Assembly (NCBI RefSeq): GCF_019021925.1
Contig: NZ_CP058990.1
Location: 2,754,001-2,818,000 of the forward strand
Direction of reading: 5' to 3'
Length of the DNA stretch: 64,000 nt
Source: Cellulophaga sp. HaHaR_3_176
GTDB lineage: Bacteria; Bacteroidota; Bacteroidia; Flavobacteriales; Flavobacteriaceae
Shown here: positions 17,500-26,812 of the stretch, in pieces
Position numbering within the stretch: position 1 is the first letter of the stretch
Layout: every line of letters starts with the position of its first letter
Notes under the pieces: model-generated
Database searches by the model: none
What the model was told of the DNA's origin: nothing
Seen by the model: only the letters and a program-made list of their open reading frames with translations
Translations under genes and position numbers: made by a program

Positions 17500-20400
17500 T
17501 TAAAATCCAAAACCAACTCCAAAAGTTGCTCTTAAGCCATCTTCACTATTAAATACTCCTGCATTTATTGATAAAATGTCGGCTGTATTTAAAAATAATC
17601 CCCCTCCATAAGACGTATGCCATCTTTTTGAGTCAAAATCAGATATCCAAACTTTTCCATAGTCGAATCCTCCAAAAAACCCAAGAGCTGTTGGTAGAAT
17701 ACTTGTTCTCTTTTTTCTAAAACTAAATCTCAAATCAGTATTTTGATAATATGCAGTTTTACCTGTAAATCTTTGATTTCTGAACCCTCTTAAACCATCG
17801 TTTCCACCAATACTTGCACCTTGATAAAATTCGAAATCATTTCCTATATTAAAATGAGCTTTCCATTTTGTCGCCAGTACTAGCTTGCCACTCGAAATTA
17901 ACTTGTAATTAAATGCTACACTAGGTATAACGTAACCAAAACCGTTACCACCTGCTGTTATTGATTTTTTATACCCTATGTTTAATGCTGTTTCCATACC
18001 CATTGTTGGAAAAGCTGCATTATCTTTATTCTCATAATCGTAAGCTACATCTGCTCCTAAAAAGCTATTTCTAGTCTCTTCTCCATTAGCTTGGTAAAAT
18101 GAATTTACAAACCTATCGTCCGTTTCTTCAACTTCTATAGTTTCATAAGACAGCCCAGCTCTAAACTTACTCCCCATTCTTCCTCTCCAAACTAAAGACG
18201 GCGCGAAATTCAATGTTTCTAATTTTACACGATTATAATCTAAACTTAAATCGTCATCCAAGTTTTCAGTTTCATTACCAAAACCAAAAAAGTTTGTTGA
18301 AAAATTTGGTGTAGTTACTCTTGCTGCTATCTCTAAATTCCAATTTTCAAAAATATGAGCAAACTCACCTTTATACCCTACTTCAAAACCGCCTGTTGCA
18401 AAAAAATATGATGCATTAAAATCGTGCTTTTGGGTAAATGGATTTAAACGGAAATTATTACGAACATATGTTTCTTGTATTCCTATTTTAACACCATCAT
18501 CAGGGTTAAAACCTATTGTTGGTATTATTAAATTAGAATTAACTCTAGGTTTTAAAGGCTGATACGTGTTTAAGACATAATCATCAGACAATTTAACTTT
18601 AGCACCTTTTACATTTTTAAATGTGCTTTTTTTACTTTTGTAGTCGTAAATTCTAACTTTTTTGGAAGCTTCAACATCGTAAATGTCATTATTCTGCCCT
18701 CCAATTAAACGAACTAAAATTGCACTTTTATTTTCACCATTTACTTCAAATAAATCATCATCATCTAAACCATAAATCCAAATTTCTTTAGTGTACTTTT
18801 TATTAAAAGTTTTCTCAAAAAATAGCTTTTTCTTTTCATCTCCGATATTTCTATATGCTTTTACCTGAGTTTCATTTTCATTAATTCTATTAACTTCAAA
18901 CCAATCATCTTTATCTGTACCTACAATAACTGCGTACCTATTTAAAACTGAATAGTACTCACTTGCCGTTTGATCTATTGTAGATAACCGAGCTAAAACT
19001 ATTCTTTTAATTTCTTCAAGTGTTACTTTATCCCTTACCTCTTCTGGCATATGCTGAAGTGCATTATCAATTACTTCTGGCGTTAAGTTTTCTTGTAAAA
19101 AAGAGGCTTCTTTTTGCCATTGCTCAAATGTAGTTTCTGGGAACAAAACCATATCTAAAACAAAAGTTTTAGGTGATGAGTTAAAACCTTTTACACTTCT
19201 TATTTTTTCGGTAAAACCTTCCATAATTTTTAGAGAGTTAACTACTCGAGTTGCGATATTCATTAAAGCTCCATCTCCCATTTTAGAAAAAATTTGATCT
19301 CTGTCTCTAGGGAATGGTTTATATATAACTTTCTTTGTTTTTTTATCTTTTTGCTCAACCCAACGCCATTGGTCGGTATGCCTGTCCCAATCGCCAACAA
19401 CCATATCAAACAATCGGGCACGTATATACATACTTGTATCTACAGAATATTTTTCATCATCCCTTAAATCCTCTAGCATTGTATCTGTACTCTTTAACTC
19501 ATCAGCATACCCAAAGCTTTTCAAATCTCCATGACCATCTCCCGCATGCTCTTCAATCATATATAATTCATCTCCAAAATTTGCGTTAAACTCCTTTAAA
19601 GCTTCTTGTTTCGGAACATAATACAAAACAGGGTTGGTATGGTATAAGTTAGCAGCATCTGATAAGGTAGCTACTGTAAAAGGTCCGTATGGATGTGAGC
19701 CTGTATAAAAATCTTCAAGAATTTCTTGCGTATAAGTATCCTTTAAATCCTCTAATACATACTGATCTTGAAACAACATAGATTGTAAATATAATTCCGC
19801 ACTTTTTTTAAGTGCTCTCATCACATATTCTTTGCCATCTTTATCTTGCAGTCGTAATGATTTAGATTGGTGTCCTCCACCCATTTTAACAGGTTTTAAA
19901 CCACCAAACAATGTATCAATTCTAACGGTAGGTGCTTTTACTTTTGTTGCATAGTATTTTCGGTACCTTTCTCCCCAAACTTTTTTGAAAAATCTAGATT
20001 TTTCTGTTTCTTCTTTTTCATAAACAGATGCTTCTACTGTAGCTGGAAAATTAGTTTCATATTCTTCAGGGCTATATTTCACCTCTGAAGGAAGTACTTC
20101 TGTACCGTATAAAAATGTTTCACTCCCATCTTTATCTAATCCAAAGAAACGAACTTTAGAAGAGCCGTCTTTATATATCTCTAAAGTAGCATAACCCATA
20201 GCGCCTGTAGAAAACTTACTTCCATTTATTAACCTTGACACACCTTTTTTTGACCCTGAACCACTTACTATTTGTGGTAAGCCTTTTTCAACAATATATT
20301 GTAATGTGTGTTCATGACCAGAAGTAAAAATAACTTTATCAGAAAATTGAGCTAAGGTTGTTATTCTGTCTGTAAATTCTGTATATAATTTATTTTGTTT

Positions 20401-21213
20401 ATCTGCTATTGATGGCCCTGCTGTCTTTCTTAATAGATTTGCAAGACTACCTAAAATTGGCAACGGTATATTTCTGTTAGTAGGAAACAGTTGTTGTTTT
20501 AAAGAACTTTCCCCGCCATGAGGACCATAAGTAAAAACAGGATGATGTAATGCAATTATAGTAGTCTTATCTCTATAATCTTTAATAATATCTTCTATTT
20601 CTAAGAAAAATTTTTCTCTACTCTTTATTTCACATTTATCATTCATCCCTGGTCTTTTATCCCAGTTTGTCATATACCATTCCGTATCGAGAGCAACAAT
20701 TACCACATCATCATTAACTTCTATAATATTTATCGGACAGCCATCTTCTGGAAAAAAAACGTCATCACTATCTAATTTTTCTTGAATGTAATCTTGTTCT
20801 CTTTCCAAACCTACAAGTCCCTCAGTATACCAGTCATGATTGCCTGGTATAAAAAATTTATTCCCTTTAAAATTTTCAAGAGTACTTATTTGTGCATTTA
20901 AATGGCTGGCTGCTGTTCTATATGCCAATGTAGAATCTATTGGGTCTGGCAAACCTGCAGGATATATATTATCTCCTAAAAAAATTGCTGTACTATTTTC
21001 AGATGCATTATTTAATTTTTTCTTAAAACTTTTTAAAACAGGATTCATTCCTCCTAAAGGAGATAAACCAGCATCACCTATTAAATAAAGTGTATGTGAT
21101 ATTTCTTTAGTCGTTTTTGCATCTTTAGAATCTTCTAAATTTTCATATTTAGAATGATAGGTTGCGCACCCTGTAAGTAAAAGAAATATGATGAGACTAA
21201 AATGTTTACCCAT
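17500..21213 (-). CDS. Metallophosphoesterase - kinase-like segment - Omp85-type barrel, outer-membrane lipoprotein
   Basis: A 1237-residue envelope protein with a lipoprotein signal ending LLLTGC (Cys16). Residues 40-345 form a calcineurin-like phosphoesterase with all metal motifs: GDAG (46-49), GDNIYP (80-85), GNHDW (124-128), LHHP (222-225) and GHEH (299-302). Residues about 430-800 show a Gly-rich GGGHQS, a KEYVMRALKK strand (461-470), VVGDWDRHTDQWRW (605-618) and FPRDRDQIF (634-642), resembling CotH/Fam20-type atypical kinases. The last 330 residues are beta-barrel-like and include an Omp85 LRGF-type motif in GGNDGLRGFRNQRF. The phosphoesterase and barrel calls are firm; the kinase-like call is my inference. 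It starts 56 bp from the divergent HD-PycTM gene. Confidence 0.85.
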   Translation of the reverse strand: MGKHFSLIIFLLLTGCATYHSKYENLEDSKDAKTTKEISHTLYLIGDAGLSPLGGMNPVLKSFKKKLNNASENSTAIFLGDNIYPAGLPDPIDSTLAYRTAASHLNAQISTLENFKGNKFFIPGNHDWYTEGLVGLEREQDYIQEKLDSDDVFFPEDGCPINIIEVNDDVVIVALDTEWYMTNWDKRPGMNDKCEIKSREKFFLEIEDIIKDYRDKTTIIALHHPVFTYGPHGGESSLKQQLFPTNRNIPLPILGSLANLLRKTAGPSIADKQNKLYTEFTDRITTLAQFSDKVIFTSGHEHTLQYIVEKGLPQIVSGSGSKKGVSRLINGSKFSTGAMGYATLEIYKDGSSKVRFFGLDKDGSETFLYGTEVLPSEVKYSPEEYETNFPATVEASVYEKEETEKSRFFKKVWGERYRKYYATKVKAPTVRIDTLFGGLKPVKMGGGHQSKSLRLQDKDGKEYVMRALKKSAELYLQSMLFQDQYVLEDLKDTYTQEILEDFYTGSHPYGPFTVATLSDAANLYHTNPVLYYVPKQEALKEFNANFGDELYMIEEHAGDGHGDLKSFGYADELKSTDTMLEDLRDDEKYSVDTSMYIRARLFDMVVGDWDRHTDQWRWVEQKDKKTKKVIYKPFPRDRDQIFSKMGDGALMNIATRVVNSLKIMEGFTEKIRSVKGFNSSPKTFVLDMVLFPETTFEQWQKEASFLQENLTPEVIDNALQHMPEEVRDKVTLEEIKRIVLARLSTIDQTASEYYSVLNRYAVIVGTDKDDWFEVNRINENETQVKAYRNIGDEKKKLFFEKTFNKKYTKEIWIYGLDDDDLFEVNGENKSAILVRLIGGQNNDIYDVEASKKVRIYDYKSKKSTFKNVKGAKVKLSDDYVLNTYQPLKPRVNSNLIIPTIGFNPDDGVKIGIQETYVRNNFRLNPFTQKHDFNASYFFATGGFEVGYKGEFAHIFENWNLEIAARVTTPNFSTNFFGFGNETENLDDDLSLDYNRVKLETLNFAPSLVWRGRMGSKFRAGLSYETIEVEETDDRFVNSFYQANGEETRNSFLGADVAYDYENKDNAAFPTMGMETALNIGYKKSITAGGNGFGYVIPSVAFNYKLISSGKLVLATKWKAHFNIGNDFEFYQGASIGGNDGLRGFRNQRFTGKTAYYQNTDLRFSFRKKRTSILPTALGFFGGFDYGKVWISDFDSKRWHTSYGGGLFLNTADILSINAGVFNSEDGLRATFGVGFGF

Positions 21214-21233
21214 AGCGATAATATAACAATTTC

Positions 21234-21241
21234 TATTTTTG
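21234..21241 (+). promoter_or_regulatory. Candidate -7 element for the HD-PycTM gene
   Basis: The sequence TATTTTTG matches TAnnTTTG. With initiation a few bases downstream, the ATG at 21270 lies inside the transcript while the in-frame TTG at 21246 would sit at or before its start. This favours the ATG. Confidence 0.4.
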
Positions 21242-21269
21242 TAATTTGGATGCCTATAATAATAAATTC

Positions 21270-22472
21270 ATGGAAAACATAATTTCTAAAACTGAAGATT
21301 ACGTTACTCAATTATTAACAAGCAAACTTAATTCTGATTACTTGTACCATAATCTTAGGCACACGCAAAGAGTCGTTAAAAGTACTAAAGAATTACTTAA
21401 TTATTATAATCTTAAAAACGAAGAAAATGTCGCAATTACGGTTGCTGCATGGCTACATGATACTGGATACACACAAGGCCCCAAAAATCATGAAGAGAAT
21501 AGTTCTGAAATTGCTAAGAATTTTTTAGAAAATCTAGGCTGTACTCCTCAGTTTATTCAATTGGTTTCTGATTTAATCATGTCTACTATTTTTGGTATTG
21601 AACCTAAAAATTTATTAGAAGAAATTATTAAAGATGCTGATTGCTCTCATTTTTCACAGAGTAGTTATTTAGAAACTTCAGAGTTATTACGTGAAGAATT
21701 TGCTAACCTAGATGTTGCTAATTATTCTAGAAAAGAATGGCGTAATAAAAATATTGAATTATTTCAAACACAACATAGATATTATACTGATTATGCCATT
21801 GAAAATTGGCAGCCTAAAAAAGATTTAAATTTAGAAGGGCTATTGAAAAAGAAGAAGAAAAATAATAAATTAGTAAAAAAAGAGGAATTAAAAGTTAATC
21901 TAAAAAACAAAAGTCCAGAGAGAGGTATACAAACCATGTATCGTGTTACCATGCGCAATCACCTAAAATTAAGTGATATTGCAGATACAAAAGCAAACAT
22001 TTTACTCTCTGTAAATGCAATTATAATTTCTTTGATATTATCAAACCTAATTCCGAAATTAGATAACCCGTCAAATGATTATTTAGTTATACCTGCTATA
22101 ATTTTTGTGACTTTCAGTGTCACCTCAATGATTATGTCTGTATTGGCTACAAGACCAAATGTTACTAGCGGAGAGTTTACTAAGGAAGATGTTGAAAACA
22201 AAAAAGTTAATCTTTTGTTCTTTGGTAATTTTCATAAAATGAAACTGCAAGATTATGAGTGGGCAATTCAAGAATTAATAAAAGATCAAGAATATGTTTA
22301 CAACTCACTTACTAAAGATTTATATTTTTTAGGCCTAGTACTAGACAAAAAATATAAATTATTGCGTTGGACCTATACCATTTTCATGATTGGTATGGTT
22401 TTATCTGTAATTGCTTTTTTTGTAGCATTAAAATTTTATGGACCTGAACGAATTATAGAATTACCTGTTTAG
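21270..22472 (+). CDS. HD-domain phosphohydrolase fused to Pycsar-effector-like transmembrane domain
   Basis: A 400-residue membrane protein. Residues 1-190 are an HD phosphohydrolase with a full metal set: HNLRHT (H27, H31), WLHDTG (H63-D64), NHEEN (H74) and KDADCSHF (D122/D124). A Lys-rich linker (about 193-215) leads to a C-terminal domain with RNHLKLSDIADTKANILLS (about 229-247), then helices near 244-262, 273-293 and 368-389. This matches the PycTM domain (formerly DUF5706), known as the membrane effector of Pycsar antiphage systems, where cCMP or cUMP triggers it. No cyclase is encoded nearby, so a defence role is not shown. An upstream in-frame TTG (21246) was rejected. A terminator follows. 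Confidence 0.82.
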   Translation: MENIISKTEDYVTQLLTSKLNSDYLYHNLRHTQRVVKSTKELLNYYNLKNEENVAITVAAWLHDTGYTQGPKNHEENSSEIAKNFLENLGCTPQFIQLVSDLIMSTIFGIEPKNLLEEIIKDADCSHFSQSSYLETSELLREEFANLDVANYSRKEWRNKNIELFQTQHRYYTDYAIENWQPKKDLNLEGLLKKKKKNNKLVKKEELKVNLKNKSPERGIQTMYRVTMRNHLKLSDIADTKANILLSVNAIIISLILSNLIPKLDNPSNDYLVIPAIIFVTFSVTSMIMSVLATRPNVTSGEFTKEDVENKKVNLLFFGNFHKMKLQDYEWAIQELIKDQEYVYNSLTKDLYFLGLVLDKKYKLLRWTYTIFMIGMVLSVIAFFVALKFYGPERIIELPV

Positions 22473-22482
22473 TTTTAAATAA

Positions 22483-22528
22483 AAAAAGCTCAAGAATATT
22501 ACACTTAAGTATTATTCTTGAGCTTTTT
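22483..22528. terminator. Bidirectional rho-independent terminator
   Basis: A 16-bp perfect stem, AAAAAGCTCAAGAATA (22483-22498) with TATTCTTGAGCTTTTT (22513-22528), separates the HD-PycTM gene from the converging GAF-protein gene. The A- and T-rich arms suit both directions. Confidence 0.9.
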
Positions 22529-22614
22529 GTTTAAACACGCTAATAAACCTCTTTATTTTAATAAAATTAATGTCTTTACTTTTATTAAAAAGCAAAACTT
22601 AATCCATTTTAATA

Positions 22615-24993
22615 TTAAGCTTTTATATTAAACTCTTCAATAAGTTCTTCATAAGTAAACGTTTTAGCTCCTGGAGAGTTTTCTGATTTATAACGAATAT
22701 CAGCACGTATTGCCTTTAAACCCGAAACACCCTGAAGGCCTTCTAGCTCAACAATTTCTATTTTACCAGTAAAAAATTCTTTAGATTTTAAAAACTTTAT
22801 ATACCTTAAATATTCAAGCTCATCATTTTTTTGCGAGTATACAATAACCATTTTACCTGGCTCTGTAATACGCTTTGTTGTGCCTTTTATATATGCTTTA
22901 TCTATTCTTTTTTTAATAATCTCATAACGAGCATTGTATGTGCCATCAACATCAAATCGTTTTTCATCCATCCTAAAACGGATAGCTAATGATGAACTGT
23001 ATACTAACATTAAAGATGCTACATCTAATGGCACGGGTATTAATGGTTTTAAAAGATAATGTTCATTTTCCATCTCACACATTACCTGAAGTTGCCACAA
23101 TCTTAAATTACTTAAATAAAGAGGGTTAAATTCTTTATCATCAACAATTGAAGCGCCTACATATATATTATGCTCTACCCCATCCGTTTTATAACGTTCA
23201 AAAAAATGAGGAAACATTTCTTGAGCTTCTAACTGTTTCTTATCAATAACCGAAGAAAGCTTTTTATTGATTTGCATTACACTTTCATCATAATTTCTTC
23301 GATGATCATAATATGAGAGTGTTCCCATATCAATATCAGACTCGTATGAAATTATAGCTTTTTCTAAATCAATATCACCTTTTTTCAAGTACTCAAAAAC
23401 AGGTGTTATTTCGTCTTGAACAAAATTAAAAATTGCTTGCTCACTATTCGTGTTTAAAACTTCTTTAACCTCATCGATATGATTGTTTACCCTAAACATC
23501 AATTCTTCAAAAACAGGAAGTTTATTTTTTTCCCAAGCTAAAGACAACACCTTATTAATTGCAGAAAGATGAATCATTAAATCGCGCTGTATAGCCTTAT
23601 TCCTAGCTATAGATGAGTCTTTAATATCTACTTGACCATATAAAGGATAAACATCTTTAAAAACTATTTCTTTAAAAGATGATGCTCTATTTTCAACACC
23701 ATCAGTTATAAACCGTTTAGCTTCTTCTTTAAATTTCCAGTAAACAGAAGAGTGAACAGATGTACATTCGTTCTGAATAACCGCGTCTATACGATTTTCC
23801 TCTTCATTCATAGAACGTAAAACACCCGATACAATAAATGGCATTATATCCACTAATTTATTAGCATTTACACTATTTAAAGCATTCTTTTTATAAGAAA
23901 CCAGTTCTAAAACACCTAACAATTTTCCTTTATCTGCAATGGGTGCAAAAATAGCACTCTTAATATTTTGTTCTTTTAAACCCTTATAAGGCAGACTATT
24001 ATCAGATAAAGTAACATATTTATCTACATCAGAAATAGTAAAACTTGTATTATCTTTTAATAATTTACTGTATGAATTTTGACAAAGTGCCTCTGTACAA
24101 GATTTTATTTGATTGTGCTGTAAAATAAAACTTTCAATACCTAAACCTACAACTTTTTCAAATTGATTTTTCTTAGAATTATATGTTACAAAACCAGCTT
24201 TTACATCTGACACACTAAAAAAAGATCTAAAAGCTTCTTGTAAATTGGTCATGAAGCTATCATTGCCTCTTTTATCGTTACCAATTAAGCTCGATTTTAT
24301 TTCTGAAATAGCATTTTCAGAAGTAACATCAAACATTGAAGAGATTACAAAACCTTTACAAATAAAACTATCTACAGGTATTTTTTCTTTCCAAAGTTCT
24401 AAATCATCAAAGTTTTCTAATAATTCATCAATATCGTCTTGAGAAAGATCTTTTGCATTCTCTGTTGGAAGTATTTCTATAAAATCTGCATTATACAATA
24501 TTCTGTAATGGCGCATGACACCATGCTCATCAATAATATCATAAAAAAAAGGTGGCCTAACATCTAACTGAAAACCATAATATGAGCTCAATATTACTGT
24601 ACAAGACATAACATATAGCTGGTGATCAGAAAAATTACGCATTACAGGAATAAATTCCTCTCCCCCCGCATCTTTAAGTATTTTTTTAAACCTTTTCGAT
24701 GAATTAAAAACAACATTATCAAATGGTATTGATGCTGTTTTAATTTCATTAGTTGTTAAAACTTCAGAAAAGGAATCACTTAAAATTATCTTTATAACAT
24801 TTTCATACTTTTTAAGTAATGAATAATCTTTAAAGCCCTCTCGTAAAATCGGGTATGGTGCTTGAGCCTCTAAAACAAATTTAGCCTTTGCTGCTTGAAA
24901 AGTATCACTACTATCTGCCATAGCATCATATTGCTTTAATAACTTATCAAAGCTAATAACTTGAATTAATGGAGATATTCTATTTTCAATCAT
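22615..24993 (-). CDS. Large GAF-domain protein of unknown function
   Basis: A 792-residue soluble protein without signal peptide or membrane helix. A GAF-like small-molecule-binding segment spans roughly residues 240-395, with the typical end GLKEQNIKSAIFAPIADKGK followed by LGVLELVSYK. I recognise no kinase, cyclase, phosphodiesterase or HTH output motif in the N-terminal 240 or C-terminal 400 residues. The C-terminal part is rich in charged helices. It is convergent with the HD-PycTM gene and divergent from the metallophosphoesterase at 25105. A sensory or scaffolding role is conceivable, but no function can be assigned. Confidence 0.75.
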   Translation of the reverse strand: MIENRISPLIQVISFDKLLKQYDAMADSSDTFQAAKAKFVLEAQAPYPILREGFKDYSLLKKYENVIKIILSDSFSEVLTTNEIKTASIPFDNVVFNSSKRFKKILKDAGGEEFIPVMRNFSDHQLYVMSCTVILSSYYGFQLDVRPPFFYDIIDEHGVMRHYRILYNADFIEILPTENAKDLSQDDIDELLENFDDLELWKEKIPVDSFICKGFVISSMFDVTSENAISEIKSSLIGNDKRGNDSFMTNLQEAFRSFFSVSDVKAGFVTYNSKKNQFEKVVGLGIESFILQHNQIKSCTEALCQNSYSKLLKDNTSFTISDVDKYVTLSDNSLPYKGLKEQNIKSAIFAPIADKGKLLGVLELVSYKKNALNSVNANKLVDIMPFIVSGVLRSMNEEENRIDAVIQNECTSVHSSVYWKFKEEAKRFITDGVENRASSFKEIVFKDVYPLYGQVDIKDSSIARNKAIQRDLMIHLSAINKVLSLAWEKNKLPVFEELMFRVNNHIDEVKEVLNTNSEQAIFNFVQDEITPVFEYLKKGDIDLEKAIISYESDIDMGTLSYYDHRRNYDESVMQINKKLSSVIDKKQLEAQEMFPHFFERYKTDGVEHNIYVGASIVDDKEFNPLYLSNLRLWQLQVMCEMENEHYLLKPLIPVPLDVASLMLVYSSSLAIRFRMDEKRFDVDGTYNARYEIIKKRIDKAYIKGTTKRITEPGKMVIVYSQKNDELEYLRYIKFLKSKEFFTGKIEIVELEGLQGVSGLKAIRADIRYKSENSPGAKTFTYEELIEEFNIKA

Positions 24994-25104
24994 AGTAGTA
25001 ATATGTCGTATATAACATTACAAAATTACAAAAGAAAACCTATAACTTTGTATTTAAGCTAGTTTACGACCAATTCACCTGTTTAATGTCACAAAATAAC
25101 CTAT

Positions 25105-26001
25105 ATGTCTTCCAATACTAGATTATCAAGAGCATACAAAAACGCAAAACAGGTTTCTTTTAACAATTCTTCTAAGTTTATTTTATTTAGTGATTGCCAT
25201 AGAGGAGATAATAGTTTTGCTGATGACTTTGCGAACAACAGAAACATTTATTTTCATGCTTTAAAACATTATTTTAAAGAAGACTTTGAATATATTGAGC
25301 TTGGTGATGGTGATGAATTATGGGAAAATTCGAATTTCGAATCTATTTTTAATGCTCATAAAAATGTTTTTCAATTACTAAAAGAATTTCATATTAGAGG
25401 TAGGCTGCATATGATTTGGGGTAATCATGATATGATTTATAAAAACCCAATATATGTAAAGAAAAATTTGAATAGTTATTTTGAGCCTATTGAAGGTTGT
25501 GAAAAAGAACTTTTTGAAGATATAAATTATAATGAAGCTATTATTCTAAAACATCAAGAAACTGATCAAGAGCTTTTTTTAACGCATGGCCATCAGGCAG
25601 ATTGGTGGAACTATACGTTTTGGAGAGTAGGTCGTTTTTTAGTTAGAGTACTTTGGAAACCGTTACAAGTTTGGGGTATTGCAGACCCTACTAGCCCTGC
25701 GAAAAATTATACAGAATTAATAAAAGTAGAGCGTAGAATAAAAAGATGGATTGTTAAAAACAAACTTTTAATAACTATTGTCGGCCATACTCATCGGCCT
25801 CGTTTTCCTGAACCTGGTGATATTCCCTTTTTTAATGATGGCAGTTGTGTTCACCCTAGAAGTATTACTGGCATAGAAATAGAAAATGGCAATATCACTT
25901 TAATTAAATGGCATATAGCGACTACCGAAGATGGTATACTTAGAGTTGTTAGAGTTGTTTTAGAAGGACCTCAAAAAATTAGCAATTATAATAAAAAGTG
26001 A
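25105..26001 (+). CDS. Calcineurin-like metallophosphoesterase
   Basis: A 298-residue cytoplasmic protein with the complete metallophosphoesterase signature: FSDCHRGD (D30, H32), ELGDGDELWE (D68), WGNHDM (N107-H108-D109), THGHQADWW and VGHTHRPRFP. The arrangement, with a tryptophan-rich region after GHQ, resembles the LpxH-like and related diesterase families, but I cannot name the substrate. A TAnnTTTG box (TAACTTTG) lies about 60 bp upstream. It starts 111 bp from the divergent GAF gene and precedes the coiled-coil lipoprotein by 67 bp, so co-transcription with the latter is possible. Confidence 0.88.
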   Translation: MSSNTRLSRAYKNAKQVSFNNSSKFILFSDCHRGDNSFADDFANNRNIYFHALKHYFKEDFEYIELGDGDELWENSNFESIFNAHKNVFQLLKEFHIRGRLHMIWGNHDMIYKNPIYVKKNLNSYFEPIEGCEKELFEDINYNEAIILKHQETDQELFLTHGHQADWWNYTFWRVGRFLVRVLWKPLQVWGIADPTSPAKNYTELIKVERRIKRWIVKNKLLITIVGHTHRPRFPEPGDIPFFNDGSCVHPRSITGIEIENGNITLIKWHIATTEDGILRVVRVVLEGPQKISNYNKK

Positions 26002-26068
26002 TTTTTGTGCTAAATTTTAAACAGGTACCTATTTTCATTAATTTAGCATCTTATTTAAAAACACAACC

Positions 26069-26719
26069 ATGTTAAAAAAAACATCTCTTATCCTTTTAAT
26101 TGCTTTTACATTAACCTCTTGCTGGAAAAGTAAAAGTCCTGAAGACTTAATCAGATTAAAAGAAAAATTTAAATCGCAAGTTTCTACTTTTGAGAATAAA
26201 AAAGAAAACGCAAATAAAATTGTTAACTCTGGCTTAGAGTCTTTAAACGCACTTAAAAGCGCATTAGAAGACACTAAAAATGAAGATAAAGAATTTGCTA
26301 AAGTTTACGGTGACTGGGAAAAAGTTAATAATAGAGTAGAAAAGCTGAATAAAGAATATGAAGATTTAAAAGAAAAAGCTTCTAATCTTTTCACTGCTAT
26401 GGACACTCAAACTAATAGCCTAAGTGATGAAAAAAGTAAAAAAACATTATTAAGAGCTATCGAAAAAGCAAGAACCAAATACAACAGTACGCTTGCAAAC
26501 ACATCAAAAGCAATTGATAAATTACGTTTATTACATGGCGATGCTGTTGAAGTTGTAAAAGCATTAGAAGTAGCTGCCGCACTAAACTCTTTCGACAATA
26601 TTAACGGACAAATGGAAAGCATTGAAAGCCGTGTTGACGGAATTATGCAAGAATTAAATGTAGCTGTAATAGAAAGTAAAAAATTATACGAGAAAAAAAT
26701 CACTGAATTAGGAGAATAA
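26069..26719 (+). CDS. Coiled-coil lipoprotein of unknown function
   Basis: A 216-residue protein with a lipoprotein signal ending TLTSC (Cys18). The mature chain is almost wholly charged helix with heptad-like spacing, for example residues 25-120 and 130-215, and almost no aromatic core, so an extended coiled coil anchored to the envelope is likely. I do not recognise a named family. It lies 67 bp after the metallophosphoesterase and 93 bp before another exported protein. Start is the ATG just before the signal sequence. Confidence 0.7.
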   Translation: MLKKTSLILLIAFTLTSCWKSKSPEDLIRLKEKFKSQVSTFENKKENANKIVNSGLESLNALKSALEDTKNEDKEFAKVYGDWEKVNNRVEKLNKEYEDLKEKASNLFTAMDTQTNSLSDEKSKKTLLRAIEKARTKYNSTLANTSKAIDKLRLLHGDAVEVVKALEVAAALNSFDNINGQMESIESRVDGIMQELNVAVIESKKLYEKKITELGE

Positions 26720-26812
26720 GCTAATTTGCCGCTTATCTTTTAACATCAATTTTATAATTATTTGGCAGGGTATTTGTTACTTTACAGGTAGTTACCTACT
26801 TATTTTATAGTT

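Noticed and set aside
19335..19589. An 84-codon ORF antisense to the metallophosphoesterase-barrel gene
   Set aside because: Low-complexity shadow frame inside a well-supported coding region.
21246..21269. TTG start for the HD-PycTM gene, adding 8 residues
   Set aside because: It is at or ahead of the expected transcription start from the TATTTTTG box, and an ATG at 21270 fits better.
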